DNA of 64,000 nucleotides from assembly GCA_019925095.2 (NCBI GenBank), contig CM034392.1:22727887-22791886 (forward strand), written 5' to 3'. Of this stretch, positions 1 through 11,420 are shown piece by piece (position 1 is the stretch's first letter; each line of letters opens with the position of its first letter). A program made the translations under genes and the position numbers. The DNA comes from Dendrolimus kikuchii (Eukaryota > Arthropoda > Insecta > Lepidoptera > Lasiocampidae). The notes under the pieces are model-generated. The model was not told the DNA's origin. It made no database searches and worked only from the letters and a program-made list of their open reading frames with translations.

Positions 1-125
1 TCAAAAACTATCAATATCCTACAACTATTGTTCATTTTAAAGTAATTTTACACATTTTTAGAAAATAAAACTGCACAACACAATGTCTCCTTTCAGTTCC
101 CGCCAAAAACTCCTTTAAAAACTTA
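1..125 (-). repeat. Short retroposon family A, partial copy cut by window edge
   Basis: This matches the head half of the copies at 54571-54824 and 60511-60777 almost base for base (for example CAATATCCTACAACTATTG and the block ending GCCAAAAACTCC). The tail half lies outside the window. Orientation follows the copies with A-rich tails. From 126 to about 500 I see only AT-rich sequence. Confidence 0.7.
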
Positions 126-504
126 GAATTTATTCATTCATATGAGTTGCTACAACTACAATCCATAGACAAAATAATATGGTTTTTATTATGAAAAATA
201 TCAAAAACAGCATGGTTCACATGCCGCACGCTGTCACCGGTCGAAACGGGTAATAGTGATGTCGGTGCTTGATTATCGATATTGTATTTGAGTTAATCAT
301 AAAAGTTTAAATTGATAACCTAAAAGACTTTTATGCACTTACAATGAAGTAAAATGCTCATATTTTGAAATTTTCCAAAATCAATAAAAAAAAGCTAGTT
401 AAGTTATTAGAAAATCTAGATATAAATAAACACTGACAATTTGCTTAAAGTGGCCGGTTGTGCTAGATGAGAAATCAGGTATCAATGACCTCCCTTAATA
501 TTTG

Positions 505-830
505 CTAATAATAACAGCCCATAAACGTACCACTGCTGGGCTCGGGCCTCCCACTATAGGGAATCGAACAGTATACCCGCCACGCTTGTCCAAGACGGCT
601 TGGCAGATACATCAGTTATCTCAATTTGCAGGTTTCATCACGATGTTTTCCTTCACCGTCATTAGCACGCGGTAATTGTAACAATATGGGCATTAAGTCA
701 GAAAACTGCCTAAGTAGTGCATGTGTTCCTGCCAGGAGCGAACCCGCGCCCTTTGAGCTTAGGACGCGTTCGCCATTACGCTACTATGACTACACTACTA
801 ATATTTTTCAAACATTTTCTATGTGTCTCC
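505..830. repeat. Degenerate lepidopteran interspersed repeat
   Basis: It contains the phrase AACAGCCCATAAACGTACCA followed by CTGCTGGGCTCGGGCCTCCC, then CACGATGTTTTCCTTCACCG, and ends in a stretch like the tRNA-derived tail of many moth repeats (GAGCGAACCCGCGCCC). A shorter copy with the same opening is at 42812-42895. From memory this type is abundant in Lepidoptera; I cannot name the family. Confidence 0.6.
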
Positions 831-1199
831 CAGGCTATCAAAATACATAAGAAACAAAATATAAGTATATTTCATCGATTATAATGGAAAAATGTATGGG
901 AATGACATACTTAGCCATGACAACAGGGCATACAATGCCTGTTAACCTAAAGGAGCTGATTCTGCTGAGTCAGATTCTAATGCACGCCCTTTGAATTTGG
1001 AACGTGTGTGCTAGCCAATACACTACCAATACTTTTTATTAAATAATAAATCTATTTTTAGCTGGTGAAGAGACAAATTCTTTTACATACTGCGCAAAAT
1101 TGACGGTTACTGTTGTGTAAAACGAGGTTTATGTAGTCTCGCAGATTTCTGATTTCTATAGTTAAGTAACATAGAGACGCCCTTAAATTTGACATGACT

Positions 1200-1397
1200 T
1201 ACATTTTCGCAGGGTCTTTAGTTATATTAAATTCATATAGCGTATTGATTATTTTTGAGTAGTAATTATGTGTTTTGTGAGAAATGTGAACTGCAAAGTC
1301 TAATGTGGCCTTTTGAGTTATCACAAGAACTCCGTTGAATGGCACTAGTTGTGGCTTAAAGGCCTAGCTGCCAAGCCATAAAATCCAAAAAAAAAAC
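1200..1397 (+). repeat. Short retroposon family A, tail half
   Basis: It carries the family landmarks GTGTTTTGTGAGAAATGTGAAC, AACTCCGTTGAATGGCAC and GGCTTAAAGGCCTAGCTGCC, then ends in an A-rich tail at about 1387-1397. It lies upstream of the RPC9 start codon in the same orientation. With the partial copy at the window start it makes an inverted pair about 1.1 kb apart. Confidence 0.65.
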
Positions 1398-1648
1398 CGT
1401 AGTATCCATAGTAGTTTGTGACTGCAACACTGCAAACGTACCACTGAAGTAGGTATTATAGAGGTCCATGAAACGTACCTGTACAAGTAGCACAAAGCGT
1501 ATAATTAGTAAATGTTATGATACCTCAAATAGATTATAATATTAGTTGTATAAACGCAATTCATAATTTATTTGAACTGAAATTAATCGGTTAAACGTTT
1601 TACATGTAAAACTCATCGTTTAATTCTTAACTTTCTTAAGCGAACCTG

Positions 1649-4600
1649 ATGGAAACGTAAATATTTTGGTACTACCTGTTTTGTGTTAGTTTTCATTCTT
1701 CAATTTATATCAACGTTTGCGTGGATTTCAGCATCAAATCAAACGCTGCTTTTCTCTGCAACTATGAGGTCATGCAAATACTGCAACAACTGAAAGACAA
1801 CACACAAAAGAAACATAAACGTGAGGCGTCTCTTGCTACAGTGACTTACGAGGTGTTTATTATTGTGTTCAAAATTTATTGATCTTAAATTTTTAACCTG
1901 TTTACTTAGTTCAAAAGTACAAATCAGTTACATTTTAATTTCTTTTAATTAATATTTTAATTTTCATCCTGTAGTTGGTAATAAGGATTTGGAGTTAGTG
2001 CAGGTAGACTACACTTGAGTTTTGGAATTAACACAAGAATAACTAACAAATTTTTTAGTGATTCTGGCTTTCGAAGTTCCATTAATGACCAATTTGTATA
2101 TCTCATTATTCATACACTTGCCTTACTGTAGGTAGAAAATTGACATTACTCATATGGAGCTTATATGAAATTTTAATAAGTAGCAAGGCAAATGAACTCA
2201 TTTTCTAACTAGGAAGACAGAAACTGGAGATAACTTGTTATTGAAAACTTAATGTAATATATTAGTTAACATTAATAGGTCAATTAAACAATTACATATC
2301 TGTGAAAGTAGTTTATATTTATTGTCCCTGTTTTACTTAAAGGCAAATTTTTCATATTGTTCAATTTCATGACACACAGCTCCTACTTGTGTCCCTTATG
2401 TACTGTTACTACCAAGCAAAATAACAACGTTAATCAATCAATTTAGAGACTTTTCCTTGTTTAGCAGTTTAAGTTAAATTTTGGGTTTGTAAATAACACG
2501 AGTTTGTAATAACAAGATACTGGCTTTGACATAATAGTTGTACAGGGTCTCCAGATTGCACTCTGGCAATTTTCCCAATTTGATGAATTTATTATACTAA
2601 TACTAACATGACATCACATACCAAGTGGTACTGAGAGAAGAGACCTGATTTAGAGAAAAACATTGAAAATAACTCAGATTCAAGGCTATATTATTATTAT
2701 TAACATGACATCCATACCATCTTCATTTGGAAGACCATGGGCCTTAAAAATGGCCTGGACATTTGGAGGGCTTGCGTGGGGCCATGGGAAGGCCAACACG
2801 TAGAGTCCCTTTGACAAATTTAATGTAAATGTGGCGTGACACTGACCAGCGATTATCCATGTCTACAGCATAGAATAATGCGCCCAAGGACAAGCCCCGA
2901 CCAGTGTAGGACTATTGTGGGAAATGAGGACAAAAAGTACCGGGCTACTGGGGTGAACTGCTAGTAGTACTAGGGGTCTGGGAATATGGGGACTATGACA
3001 TCTGCCCGTTGCAATGTTCAGGGAATATGGAAAAATGGGCAGACGGTGACTCGCCACTCCCTGCACAGTCCCCAAAAAATGCCATTGAAGACAGGGGCAA
3101 CATGGGTGTGAGTGACTAAGAGGTGTAGAGAGGTGGGCTGCAGGTTCACCCCCGGAGTCAGATATGAGGTGTCGCTAATTACCTAAGGCTTCGCCATAGA
3201 GCCCACCTGCGGGTTCATTATTATTATGGAGGGTAGAGGTAAGGAGAATCATGGCATATAGGAAAATAGTTGAAGAAGTGTCCAGTTGTAAGCTTTAAAT
3301 AACAGTTCAAAAACCGTCCACAAAGGCACTGATGTAGGCAAAGGGTATGGTATGAATATAGCTGTTGTAGATGAATTGAAGTATGCTGAGTTAAAAAAAT
3401 TAATATCTTTGGCGACTAGAGTAGTTAGTGACAGTACTGTTACAAAAGGTGAATAGTGATTTTATTTTATGAATTTTGAATAATATAGTTAGTGATTTTG
3501 TAATATTTTATTTTATAAAACTAAAACACTATAATACTACTCTAATAACTTTTGGCACTTTCTTTAAAAGTCACCCTGATGCCAAATTGGCACCACCCTA
3601 ATTTATTGCATTTCGATGGACACTTAGTCATATACAGAGATGGTTCTCCTTACCTCTACCCTCCATAATTATTAGGTACAGCCACTAGGCTGCACTAGCT
3701 TAGATTGATTTTTTAAATCTCAGACAAAATTTTATGCTGACCCCAAACAGAAATTTTGGGAATAATACCCCAATATCTCTTCAGATTGGGGTACTTGCCT
3801 GCGGTTGAGTTGCTTAAATGCATGAACATTTGTACAAAAGTAAAATTCTGCTAATTTATCACATTTTCGACCTATAAATCAAAGTTGTAAAGTCCAGCAC
3901 CACTATATGTTTGTTGCCTTGTAGTGTGGAAATTGACATAAAGTATCATTTTACTCTATGTGAATTTCTTTCATACAATAACCTCTTTGTATTTATAATA
4001 TCTAATGATTCATACAGGTTTTTATATATGGTCATAAGCCCTTTAGTATGATAACAAACTAACATATTGACCTTAACTACAAATAAATGTTTTAGACTAT
4101 ACACTATCTTCAAGATACAGAATGCAAAATTCAAAGTGCACAGGCGATTCAAAAGTTTTTAGAAGCAATGAAAAAGTATAAGTTGACCAAAACAGAAAAA
4201 TTGATGATGGTTAACACACCACCCAGGACAGAATTAGAGATACAACTGGTAAGTTCCTTATTTTATTGGCTTTTATGACAAAATATCCTTGTTTTATTGC
4301 GAAGCTACAAACACGGAGATAGAGTGTGATTGGATTATGTCTTGGGAATCCCGCCGGAGTTTCAAGTCAAATGTGGACGAAATTTCAGGTGATAGGTTAA
4401 TCTAATGTTTGGTACATTATATTGTTTATAACCTTCTTAAAATTTTAATGTGTTGTATAAAAACATGGAACAATAACAAAGTAAGTATTTAAACAAACAT
4501 CTGATACTCAAGCTTAATTACATTATTTTCACCTTTGTTATTAATCCAAATGGAAATCTGAATCCCTAATCGCTAAAATTTAAAAAAAAATGTAATGGTC

Positions 4601-5122
4601 AGGAAATGTCAGTTTTTGTTTACGACTATAAAAGCGGAAGGTTCGGCCGGCATGGCTCATTCTCTATCCATCCATTTGAATAGTACAGAGCTCCGAAGTT
4701 GTTTGCCATACCTGCTGACAGTTTACAACCAAGTCTTCAACGGACAGTCTTGGGCAAAGAGCACATAATATATTGTGGTTGATAATCGCAGTATTCTTGG
4801 AGGGCAAATTGCTGTTCGACACCTGACAAGCGTGTATGCAACTCTTGGAGTTGTCCTAATATTTCTGTGTACTAGTGTGCAGTATTTAATATCATAATTG
4901 TAATAATTCTAGTGTAATAAAGTTTGATTATAATATTTCAGATTATTATTGTGTTATTCTCGGAGTGTCATTCTTTCGCTCCCGGCGTGAGCCTACACAG
5001 GCATATCCTAGCATAGTATAAAATGAATAAATATCTATTGTTGAGAGGGTTGAAGTATTGGTTAAAATAAGTCATAATTATCGTTACAGGGGGCTGCTGT
5101 TACGGGGGTAGCAGTGGACTTT

Positions 5123-5210
<88 letters not shown>

Positions 5211-5777
5211 GCGCACGCGCACGCGCACGCGCACGCGCACGCACACCCACACGCACACGCACACGCACACGCACACACACACACACACACCCCCCCCCCC
5301 CCTTGATTGATGAAGCGGATCACGCTGCCACCCGGGTGGCCCAGTATTGCCGAGCGTGGAGGTGTCACGGTGCAGTAACTCTGCTCTAAATCCTGTGACA
5401 CTCCATAAAAGTGCAGATACAGGGGTGCAGGTTTAGGTTTAGTGGGTAGTTTGGCGATCGGTTTCTCGCGACTGCTTCTAATTGAAGCTAGGGTGGAGAA
5501 CCGGTCGCTGACAGTCCCACACACCCTCATTGTATGTTTCAGCGATGCGTTTTCCCTTCCCCCGAAGAGGCCGAGGACGGTGTCCGAAGACATTCCTGCT
5601 GCATTGTCCAAAAAAAAACTAGTTAAAAATAACTGCTTCTTTATACTTATTGTCTTTTTTACAACTTTTCTAATATTTCAGATTGTTCAAGAAAGTGAAG
5701 AGAGGCTCTCAGAATCTGATGTCAAAGATATAATATCACTGGTAAATGAAGTGCTGCCCCCTACTGAGTGCTCATGA
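1649..5777 (+). CDS. RNA polymerase III subunit RPC9 (CRCP family), complete
   Basis: Four coding exons: 1649-1656, 1732-1852, 4096-4248 and 5682-5777, giving 125 residues (human CRCP is 148). All junctions are GT-AG and keep one frame. The first exon codes only for Met-Glu and two bases of a third codon (donor GTAAAT). The protein has the family's N-terminal helix ([18 protein letters not shown], compare NSALLSNYEVFQLL in human), a central helical segment ([20 protein letters not shown]) and the C-terminal [15 protein letters not shown] block, all matching the RPC9 HRDC-like fold. RPC9 pairs with RPC8 to form the Pol III stalk, which binds TFIIIB during initiation of tRNA and 5S transcription. 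Introns carry a TIR element, an LTR-like stretch and a CA-rich microsatellite. The residue match is strong; the 8-nt first coding exon is the least certain part. Confidence 0.9.
2640..3215. other. Intron 2 of RPC9, unclassified decayed repeat
   Basis: The stretch around 2873-3100 is GC-richer than its surroundings and reads in broken segments on both strands, as old transposon sequence often does. I see no RT, transposase or terminal repeats in it. The rest of the intron is AT-rich and unremarkable apart from the element at 3224-3668. Confidence 0.3.
3224..3668. mobile_element. Non-autonomous DNA transposon (MITE) with perfect 25-bp TIRs
   Basis: The left terminus TTATGGAGGGTAGAGGTAAG continues as GAGAA, and bases 3644-3668 are its exact reverse complement. 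Both sides carry TTATTA (3218-3223 and 3669-3674), a likely target duplication. The 445-bp interior has no transposase frame. A TTA-containing target suggests a PIF/Harbinger-like origin, but the termini differ from the Harbinger derivative at 37260-37782. It sits in RPC9 intron 2. Confidence 0.75.
4590..4998 (+). mobile_element. Probable solo LTR in RPC9 intron 3
   Basis: It shows the order expected of an LTR: a TATA box (CTATAAAAGC at about 4626), then a transcribed-looking stretch, an AATAAA signal near 4917 and a 3' part ending CGGCGTGAGCCTACA. I could not find a matching target duplication, so the ends are approximate. It is unrelated to the LTR family at 18414 and 35155. Confidence 0.4.
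5126..5302. repeat. CA/CG microsatellite with poly-C end
   Basis: A run of AC dinucleotides passes into ACGC tetranucleotides and CG-rich units, returns to AC and ends in about 12 C. Frames stay open through it on both strands only because the repeat lacks stop codons. Confidence 0.97.
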
Positions 5778-5833
5778 CAGTGTCAGTCTAATGATATTGT
5801 AACATTAGTGTGCTAAGATATGCTTAAGATATA

Positions 5834-5839
5834 AATAAA
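5834..5839 (+). terminator. Poly(A) signal of RPC9
   Basis: AATAAA lies 57 bases after the RPC9 stop codon and is followed by a T-rich stretch, which fits the 3' end of a short UTR. Confidence 0.65.
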
Positions 5840-5937
5840 GGTAATATAATTATTTTGCTGTTTTTACTATTAGCTAACATATAGCTTATAACAAGAGGTA
5901 ATAGGTATGACAATCGCCAGGAAAAACCGTAATATGT

Positions 5938-6030
5938 TTTTATTGCCTGTAGCAGGCAAACAGGCAGGCTGCCAACTTGATGGAAGGTGGTTACTGTAGC
6001 CTATGGACGTTTGCAACACCAGGGGCGTTG
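5938..6030 (-). repeat. LINE/SINE 3' tail copy (GATGGAAAG family)
   Basis: It matches the tail of the LINE fragment at 30486-31040: TTGCCTGTAGCAGGCAAACA, then CTTGATGGAAGGTGGTTACT and GTTTGCAACACCAGGGGCGT. Only the terminal about 90 bases are present. Confidence 0.7.
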
Positions 6031-6558
6031 TAAGTGGACTGAAGTAGGAAACCTATGGAAATGAAACGTCAATAAAAAATGCGTGCCACTGTGACGTCAT
6101 CTGGCCACTAAACATGGCGGTTTTAGTGCTGCCCAGAAGATTTTAATGTTATTAGGTTTTATCGATAAACGTCCTTGGCTCATTTTATTTTCAATATTAT
6201 TGAGTATTAATTATTTGTAGAATTTATACTTAAATAGGAAGTAAGTATATTGTTATGTGCAAAGATACTTTGATTTAGATGTGTGAAATCTAAGACAAGT
6301 TCGTGTTTCAAATTTAACAAGTAAACGATATGACGATTTTTAAAAGTTGCTACACTGATTTGATAAAGTTGTCGTTTGACAACACAGTGACCACAAAACA
6401 TAAACATATGGCGTAGTACAGTGCCATCTGCCCATCTCTAGCATGCTAAATTTTATCTTCGTTTCGTATGTTGCCGTCTCGCTCGCACTTGCGTATATGC
6501 CGGAAAGGGATGGAAGCTTTATGTCGGCGATAAAACGTTAGCATGCTAGCTAGCTATG

Positions 6559-6634
6559 CTGTTTTGGATATCAAAATAAGAGTACGTGTTTTTCCTATGA
6601 AAAACACGTACTGTTATTTTGATATCCAAAACAG
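6559..6634. repeat. Near-perfect hairpin, 36-bp arms, 4-nt loop
   Basis: The arm CTGTTTTGGATATCAAAATA continues to GTTTTTC, then a CTAT loop, then the reverse complement with one mismatch. It lies between the outer and inner blocks of the left arm and is absent from the right arm. Confidence 0.9.
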
Positions 6635-6640
6635 ATTAAT

Positions 6641-6696
6641 TAGATTGTAATAGAGAGGTAAGTAGTCTAAACTACTTACCTCTCTATTACAATCTA
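6641..6696. repeat. Perfect hairpin, 26-bp arms, 4-nt loop
   Basis: The arm TAGATTGTAATAGAGAGGTA continues as AGTAGT, the loop is CTAA, and the second arm is the exact reverse complement. It starts six bases after the previous hairpin and shares no sequence with it. Confidence 0.92.
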
Positions 6697-7123
6697 TTTT
6701 AATTGTGTTGCTGACTCTAAAGTCCGTAACACATTACCGCAACTCACCTCAAGATAGGTGCGCTGCACCATAAGTGAGAGTGATTCAAATTTTAAACTTA
6801 TTAAGGGCCGCGTGATAAAAAAAACAAAACACCTACAGAACATTTATTTAATTACAAACGTCATTCCTTATGACTTACGCTCTAAAATCACTTAATTATT
6901 AAAAATTTAACGAATTTACAATAGTTTTTATTAAAGTAAAACTAATAAAGGCATAAGTTTATAATATGAGTTTTATTTGTACCTTAGATGTTTTACATGG
7001 AATACAAAATTCAAAGAAGTGACACCATCAGTTTTGGTTTATTCCTCTAAAGATGTCAAAGCATATTACTTTTATCTAAGTAGGTTCAATAGCTTCACTA
7101 TAAAGAGTCTGTATATACAAAAT

Positions 7124-7971
7124 CTAACATCTCTTGAAGCTAAAGAACAGCAGCGTCCTTAAATGTGCAGCTAATACCAAGGTAGAGGTGTCAGGACCGT
7201 CCAAAACAGGAATTGTTTCCAACTGGTTTTCTTTTAATATGCCAGTTTTATGTTGGCTGGCATGTCGCTGCAAAATATTGAAATATTAGTTTAGAATAAT
7301 TGTGTCCACAGTATTTTTTTCATAAAATTTGCTTAAATTATGACATTATCATTCAAATTGGGCAAATACATTTCTTGGATGGAATCACAGCCACAAAACC
7401 CATAAGTTTTTCTAAAATAGTTATATAGAATGAGAATGACATAGACTACAACTAGTAACTAGCATGTCAGTAATAATGTAGCAGCAACAAGTATACCAAA
7501 GGCTAAAAGTAAAAGTACAAATTTCAATTATACGAGCAGTCTCCATGAGGGTGAGAGGCACGAGAAGACATATTTAGGCCTTCGACTGCGAAGACGGAGC
7601 AGGAATGATATAATAAGCCGGCAGTCCAACGACTATCCTGCTGATCATCGTCCCACCATACAAAACTTGTATATTAATTTTGATCCTTTTATAGCACGTT
7701 TTGTTATAAAATAATATGTATGTATTAAAATATGTATATAATTTAAAAAAAGTATATCAATACTAACTATAAAAATATACAGTATTATCTTACTCTTACA
7801 AATTTGAAGGGCACGGCATCATCTCGTAGTCGAGTCACATCCAGAGTTTTGTTGAAACATTTATCATCAAAATGTAGCGAGCAAATATAAATATATTTTG
7901 CATTTGGCTTTATATTTTCCATTCCAATGGCTCCCAGGCCGTTTTTCGTTATACGCCCATTTCTTCGGATC
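7124..7971 (-). pseudogene. Decayed THAP-domain duplicate lacking its first exon
   Basis: On the minus strand the second exon (7971-7800) and third exon (7267-7124) are still open and spliceable, and encode the THAP half with ICSLHFDDKCF and the terminal AVPFKF motif. The exon that would carry the first two zinc-binding cysteines is not found upstream, where the duplication ends. The THAP-invariant Trp is Gly here (KNGLGA against KKWLEA in the right copy) and the conserved Pro of RIPRN is Arg. The last exon runs 47 codons, about 20 longer than in the right copy, and probably preserves the original C-terminus. THAP domains are C2CH zinc fingers that bind DNA; this copy should not fold. The sequence from 6780 to 7120 may be its old 3' UTR. 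Confidence 0.75.
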
Positions 7972-8249
7972 CTATAAAATATGTGTTAATTATTATTTTT
8001 GTAGGTTTTAAGCGGGGTAGCATGATAAAATAAGAAATTTTATATAAGCAATCATATTATATCGATATCAAAGATATCTTTGTGAGTTCCTGATAATATT
8101 AATCCATTTCAAATTTGTTTTCAAAGGTAAGTGTTGTACCTAATTTTTTGTGTAATAATTTATTGTGTACACTTATATATAAATATAAACATGGTGTTGT
8201 CTAAATGTTTGTGGTTGTTGTTATATCCTTTATGGTCATACAATAATCC

Positions 8250-8880
8250 AATTATCATATTTTTAGACTAATACATACATCTATCTTTATATATATAATT
8301 CTTCTGTACGTGTGTTGACAGTGCACTTCTCCTAAACGGCTGATTTGCGATGATGGCGATTTGAATGAATTTTTTTGCGTGTGTTCAAGTGGATTCGGTT
8401 GGTTTAGATCCACAATTGGACCCGGTAGGTGTCGCTTCAATCGGGGTTTAAATTTTATTTCTTCAGGGCAGAACGTCTGCCGGGACAGCTAGTACTATTA
8501 TAAAAATCTAAAATGCCGTATCTGTATATCGAAGCTATAAAAAAAAATCTGGTCTCATATGATGGAGAACACGATGCAATTTTTTAAAGATTTCTTGACT
8601 GTTTGTCTTTTATCTGTTTGGGATTCACGTAAAACGACAGGGCTGATTTCAATGCAGTTTTCGCTGATCGACAGCTAATTCTTAGACTTAAACTCTGGAA
8701 TCCCACGGGAATTTAAAAAGATCAGATTTTAAAAAAAATCGAATTCCAATGTAATTTTTTACTGATCGATAGCAAATTTAATAATGTAATGTGTGATATT
8801 TTTTATTCCGGGAATACCGTGGGAATTTCAAGCCAAGCGCAGATGAAGTCGCAGGCTTTGCCTAGTATATACATAATTTT
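8250..8880. repeat. Remnants of two lepidopteran interspersed repeats
   Basis: Bases 8275-8492 begin with a stretch like ATATATATAATTCTTCTGTA and end CCGGGACAGCTAGT, a pattern I recognise from moth repeats. Bases 8510-8880 include ATGCCGTATCTGTATATCGA and a later part like the repeat at 38735-39060, in opposite orientation. There is no coding frame in either. Confidence 0.5.
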
Positions 8881-9297
8881 GGATTGTTAAAAAAAAATTA
8901 CCCTCTGATTTTATATTTTTGTTACGTAAAATAGGGTATTTTAAGATACTAATTTGAACATTTTTGTGTTTTAAGTGTTAGTTTTTTTTTAATTCGATAT
9001 TAAAAAAATTCTCCGATGACGTCATGGGGGACAAGTTTACATTAATTCCTTTGCCTATAAAATGAAAATAATAAAACCTACTAATCATAGTAATCTGTGC
9101 TACTATTTAAATGTCACTGTCATTACTCATTACATATCGTGATCATTTTAGTGTGGCCAGCTTAACAATTTTGTCGTTAGGTTTATAATTTTTCGTGTCA
9201 ACCATCATTATTTGTCTAAAGTTATAGGTAAATTACTTAACTTTAGTGAAAAATCAATCTTACAGAGCTTATATTGAATAATATACAGCTAGAATTT

Positions 9298-9690
9298 AAT
9301 TTAATTAGCGGAGTGACGCTCGCGGACCGCGTTCGTAATACCGAAGTAAGAAAGAGAGTTGGTCTGAAAGAGAGTGTCGGGGTGAAGGTAAGGAAAGGAA
9401 TGCTCCGGTGGTTCGGGCATGTGGAAAGAATGACTAAACAGTTATACAATGCAAAATGGATGGATGCAGAAGTCGTGGAAGGCCACGACACACCTTCCAT
9501 GATCAAATTGATCGTGTACTAGCGGAGGGTGATGTCAGGAGCCTTAAGAATAGACGAGCGAGCATGACAAGAGCTATGAATGTCAAAGAAGCAAGTGAGG
9601 TTTGTAAGAATAAGACTGAATGGCGCTCTGTTGTCCGTGCCTTCCCCGCAAGGGAACTGGCGTGAAGTTATGTATGTATGTAGAATTAAA
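9298..9690 (+). mobile_element. RTE-like LINE fragment, RT C-terminal tail
   Basis: The frame reads GVTLADRVRNTEVRKRVGLK, then MLRWFGHVERM and, after a frameshift, a GRPRHTFHDQ block, the characteristic end of RTE-like reverse transcriptase polyproteins. It stops at about 9663 and is followed by a TGTATG-type tandem tail, usual for this group. The 5' part of the element is missing. Related copies are at 13526, 14476 and 27782. Confidence 0.8.
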
Positions 9691-10381
9691 TACCATTCAT
9701 TGATAACCAGGCATAAATTTCAGTTATTCTATTAGATATCGCAATGACATTATTTTCTTTATTTGTAATAAAGTATTCTTTCGGCGATTAAAACATTCGA
9801 CCATTAAAATACTTTGATTTGGTATTACATTTAGGTTATCATTTTTAATCTCTGGTGCCTATTCATCATCTCATTATCCAATGATGTTGTCAATGCAGTT
9901 AGAATAAAAAGGTTATATCGTCAGTTTCAATTGAGGAGAGGAGGGGGGGGGGGCGTCGTTAGTCAGACCTTTAAAAAACTATCAGACGTTGGAAAGCCAC
10001 TTCAGAGGTAAAAACTTAGTATCTGAGAGTGACGGTCACGGGAATTCAGTGCATTTTCCCCACCTCAGAAGTGCCTACAGAAGTTTTAACTTCAAAAATC
10101 ATTGCGATGTTCGATAAAGCCTTTTATAAGTCAATACGTTGGGAGTTACTTCCATACACACACGTGTGTGTAGCTACAAAAATTAAAAGTTGAGCGATTT
10201 CACTATTAGCAACCTGGCAACATTGGGTATTTCGGCTTTAGATCAGCGATTAATGCGACATTTCTGAATTCTAATATTATTTATTACATCATTTCGTCCT
10301 TAGAAAATTCTTCTGGAATCATCCGATAAAAAAGTGAACTGTTTTATTATTGAAAATATATTAAATATTTTCTTTGTGAAC

Positions 10382-11420
10382 ATGACTGGACCGTCGCATA
10401 AGAGTGTCAACTTTCTAAAGGCTGATTCGCAAAACCTACCTAAAGTTGACAATGCAATGTTATTAGAGTACATAGCTTCCAGTATATAATATTGCAGAAA
10501 TAATTGGAGTTAAAATCCTGATGTAAGTAGTTTTGTGAACGTGTCTAAATTCATCCTCTTCGTCCATATCAAGATTCCATCAGACGCGGCTACTTCCTTT
10601 TAGAACCTGTGTATTTTTTACTATTACTGTCTGTAAATTTCATCCATGTAATAAACCAGTGATATTAATTACTTATTTAATTGATAGATGTAAGTATATT
10701 TTGTGTTAGAGTCGAAATTCGTCAAAAAAGTATCTGTTTTATTAAAAATTGTCACTAATTTATTAGAAAGCGACCATTGCTAGAAAACGATTAATATAAT
10801 ATTAACTACTTATTTGATAATCTGGTACAATCAAATAACCGACAACCTATATTACTTTCTTATTAATCTATAATGCAGGTAAAGTGTCTCGTAGAAATAC
10901 ATACAAATAAAGGAACAGACATAGGATTGCACCACTGTCCTGGCCGTTGGATAGTGTGTGATTGATTTCTAATGTATCCTATGGGGTCTGACCATAAGAC
11001 CATATACAACAACTTACTGGAAAATATCAAACTCTCCAGTAGTTTTAAATATATTCACTTATCAGCTTAAAAAGTGGCTTATCAAGCACACCTTCTAAAG
11101 CTTGAAGGATTTCATGGAATATGAAGATTGGTGACAAACACATTATTCATTGTAAATCTGTTAATAATATCTTATCCATCTTAATAATCTTGATGTGTAA
11201 CATAGTTACTAATATGTAGATTTATGAGTTAAATAATAACTATGCAAGTTATTAAATGGACACTTTATATCAATTGTTTTTTCAGGTCATCCGGAAAGAA
11301 CTAGCAACAACTTTTCTGTACAAGCAAGGGTTATGCTTGAACATAGAATTTTATATGAGTTATGCACTGCAATTTATTTGAAAATTAAAAACAAAGAAAA
11401 AACCAAATACTAGCCTGCAG
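10382..11420 (+). pseudogene. Broken relic resembling insect SWIM zinc-finger proteins
   Basis: An ATG at 10382 opens a frame reading SVNFLKADSQNLPKVDNAML, followed by LLEYIASS and, after a 2-base slip, an AEIIGVK motif that ends at a GTAAGT donor (10523). After an intron with a TTTTTTCAG acceptor (about 11285) a second segment reads VQARVMLEHRILYELCTA. From memory this order matches the N-terminal region of insect proteins with a SWIM zinc finger, sometimes with a YqaJ-type nuclease domain (compare FLKA..LP, ..RGVKA, ..V..PEHR). Frameshifts and a stop break both segments and the SWIM cysteines are missing, so it is dead. The assignment rests on remembered family sequences. Confidence 0.5.

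Larger units (their letters stand above)
6393..8082. repeat. Left arm of large inverted duplication (THAP segment)
   Basis: Two blocks match the right arm in reverse complement. The outer block, about 6393-6569, pairs with 15118-15284 and includes TGACCACAAAACATAAACAT and GTTAGCATGCTAGCTAGC. The inner block, about 7190-8082, pairs with 13238-14470 and includes the THAP exons and the intron between them. Sequence between the blocks (6570-7190) has no partner on the right. The match stops abruptly at both outer and inner ends. Confidence 0.85.

Noticed and set aside
5062..5611. Long open frames on both strands, up to 175 codons
   Set aside because: They run through the CA/CG microsatellite; the peptides are Cys-Val or Thr-His repeats with no family features, and RPC9 splices across this region.
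10163..10172. ACACACGTGTGTGT palindrome as a regulatory site
   Set aside because: Short alternating purine-pyrimidine runs make such palindromes by chance; no supporting context.
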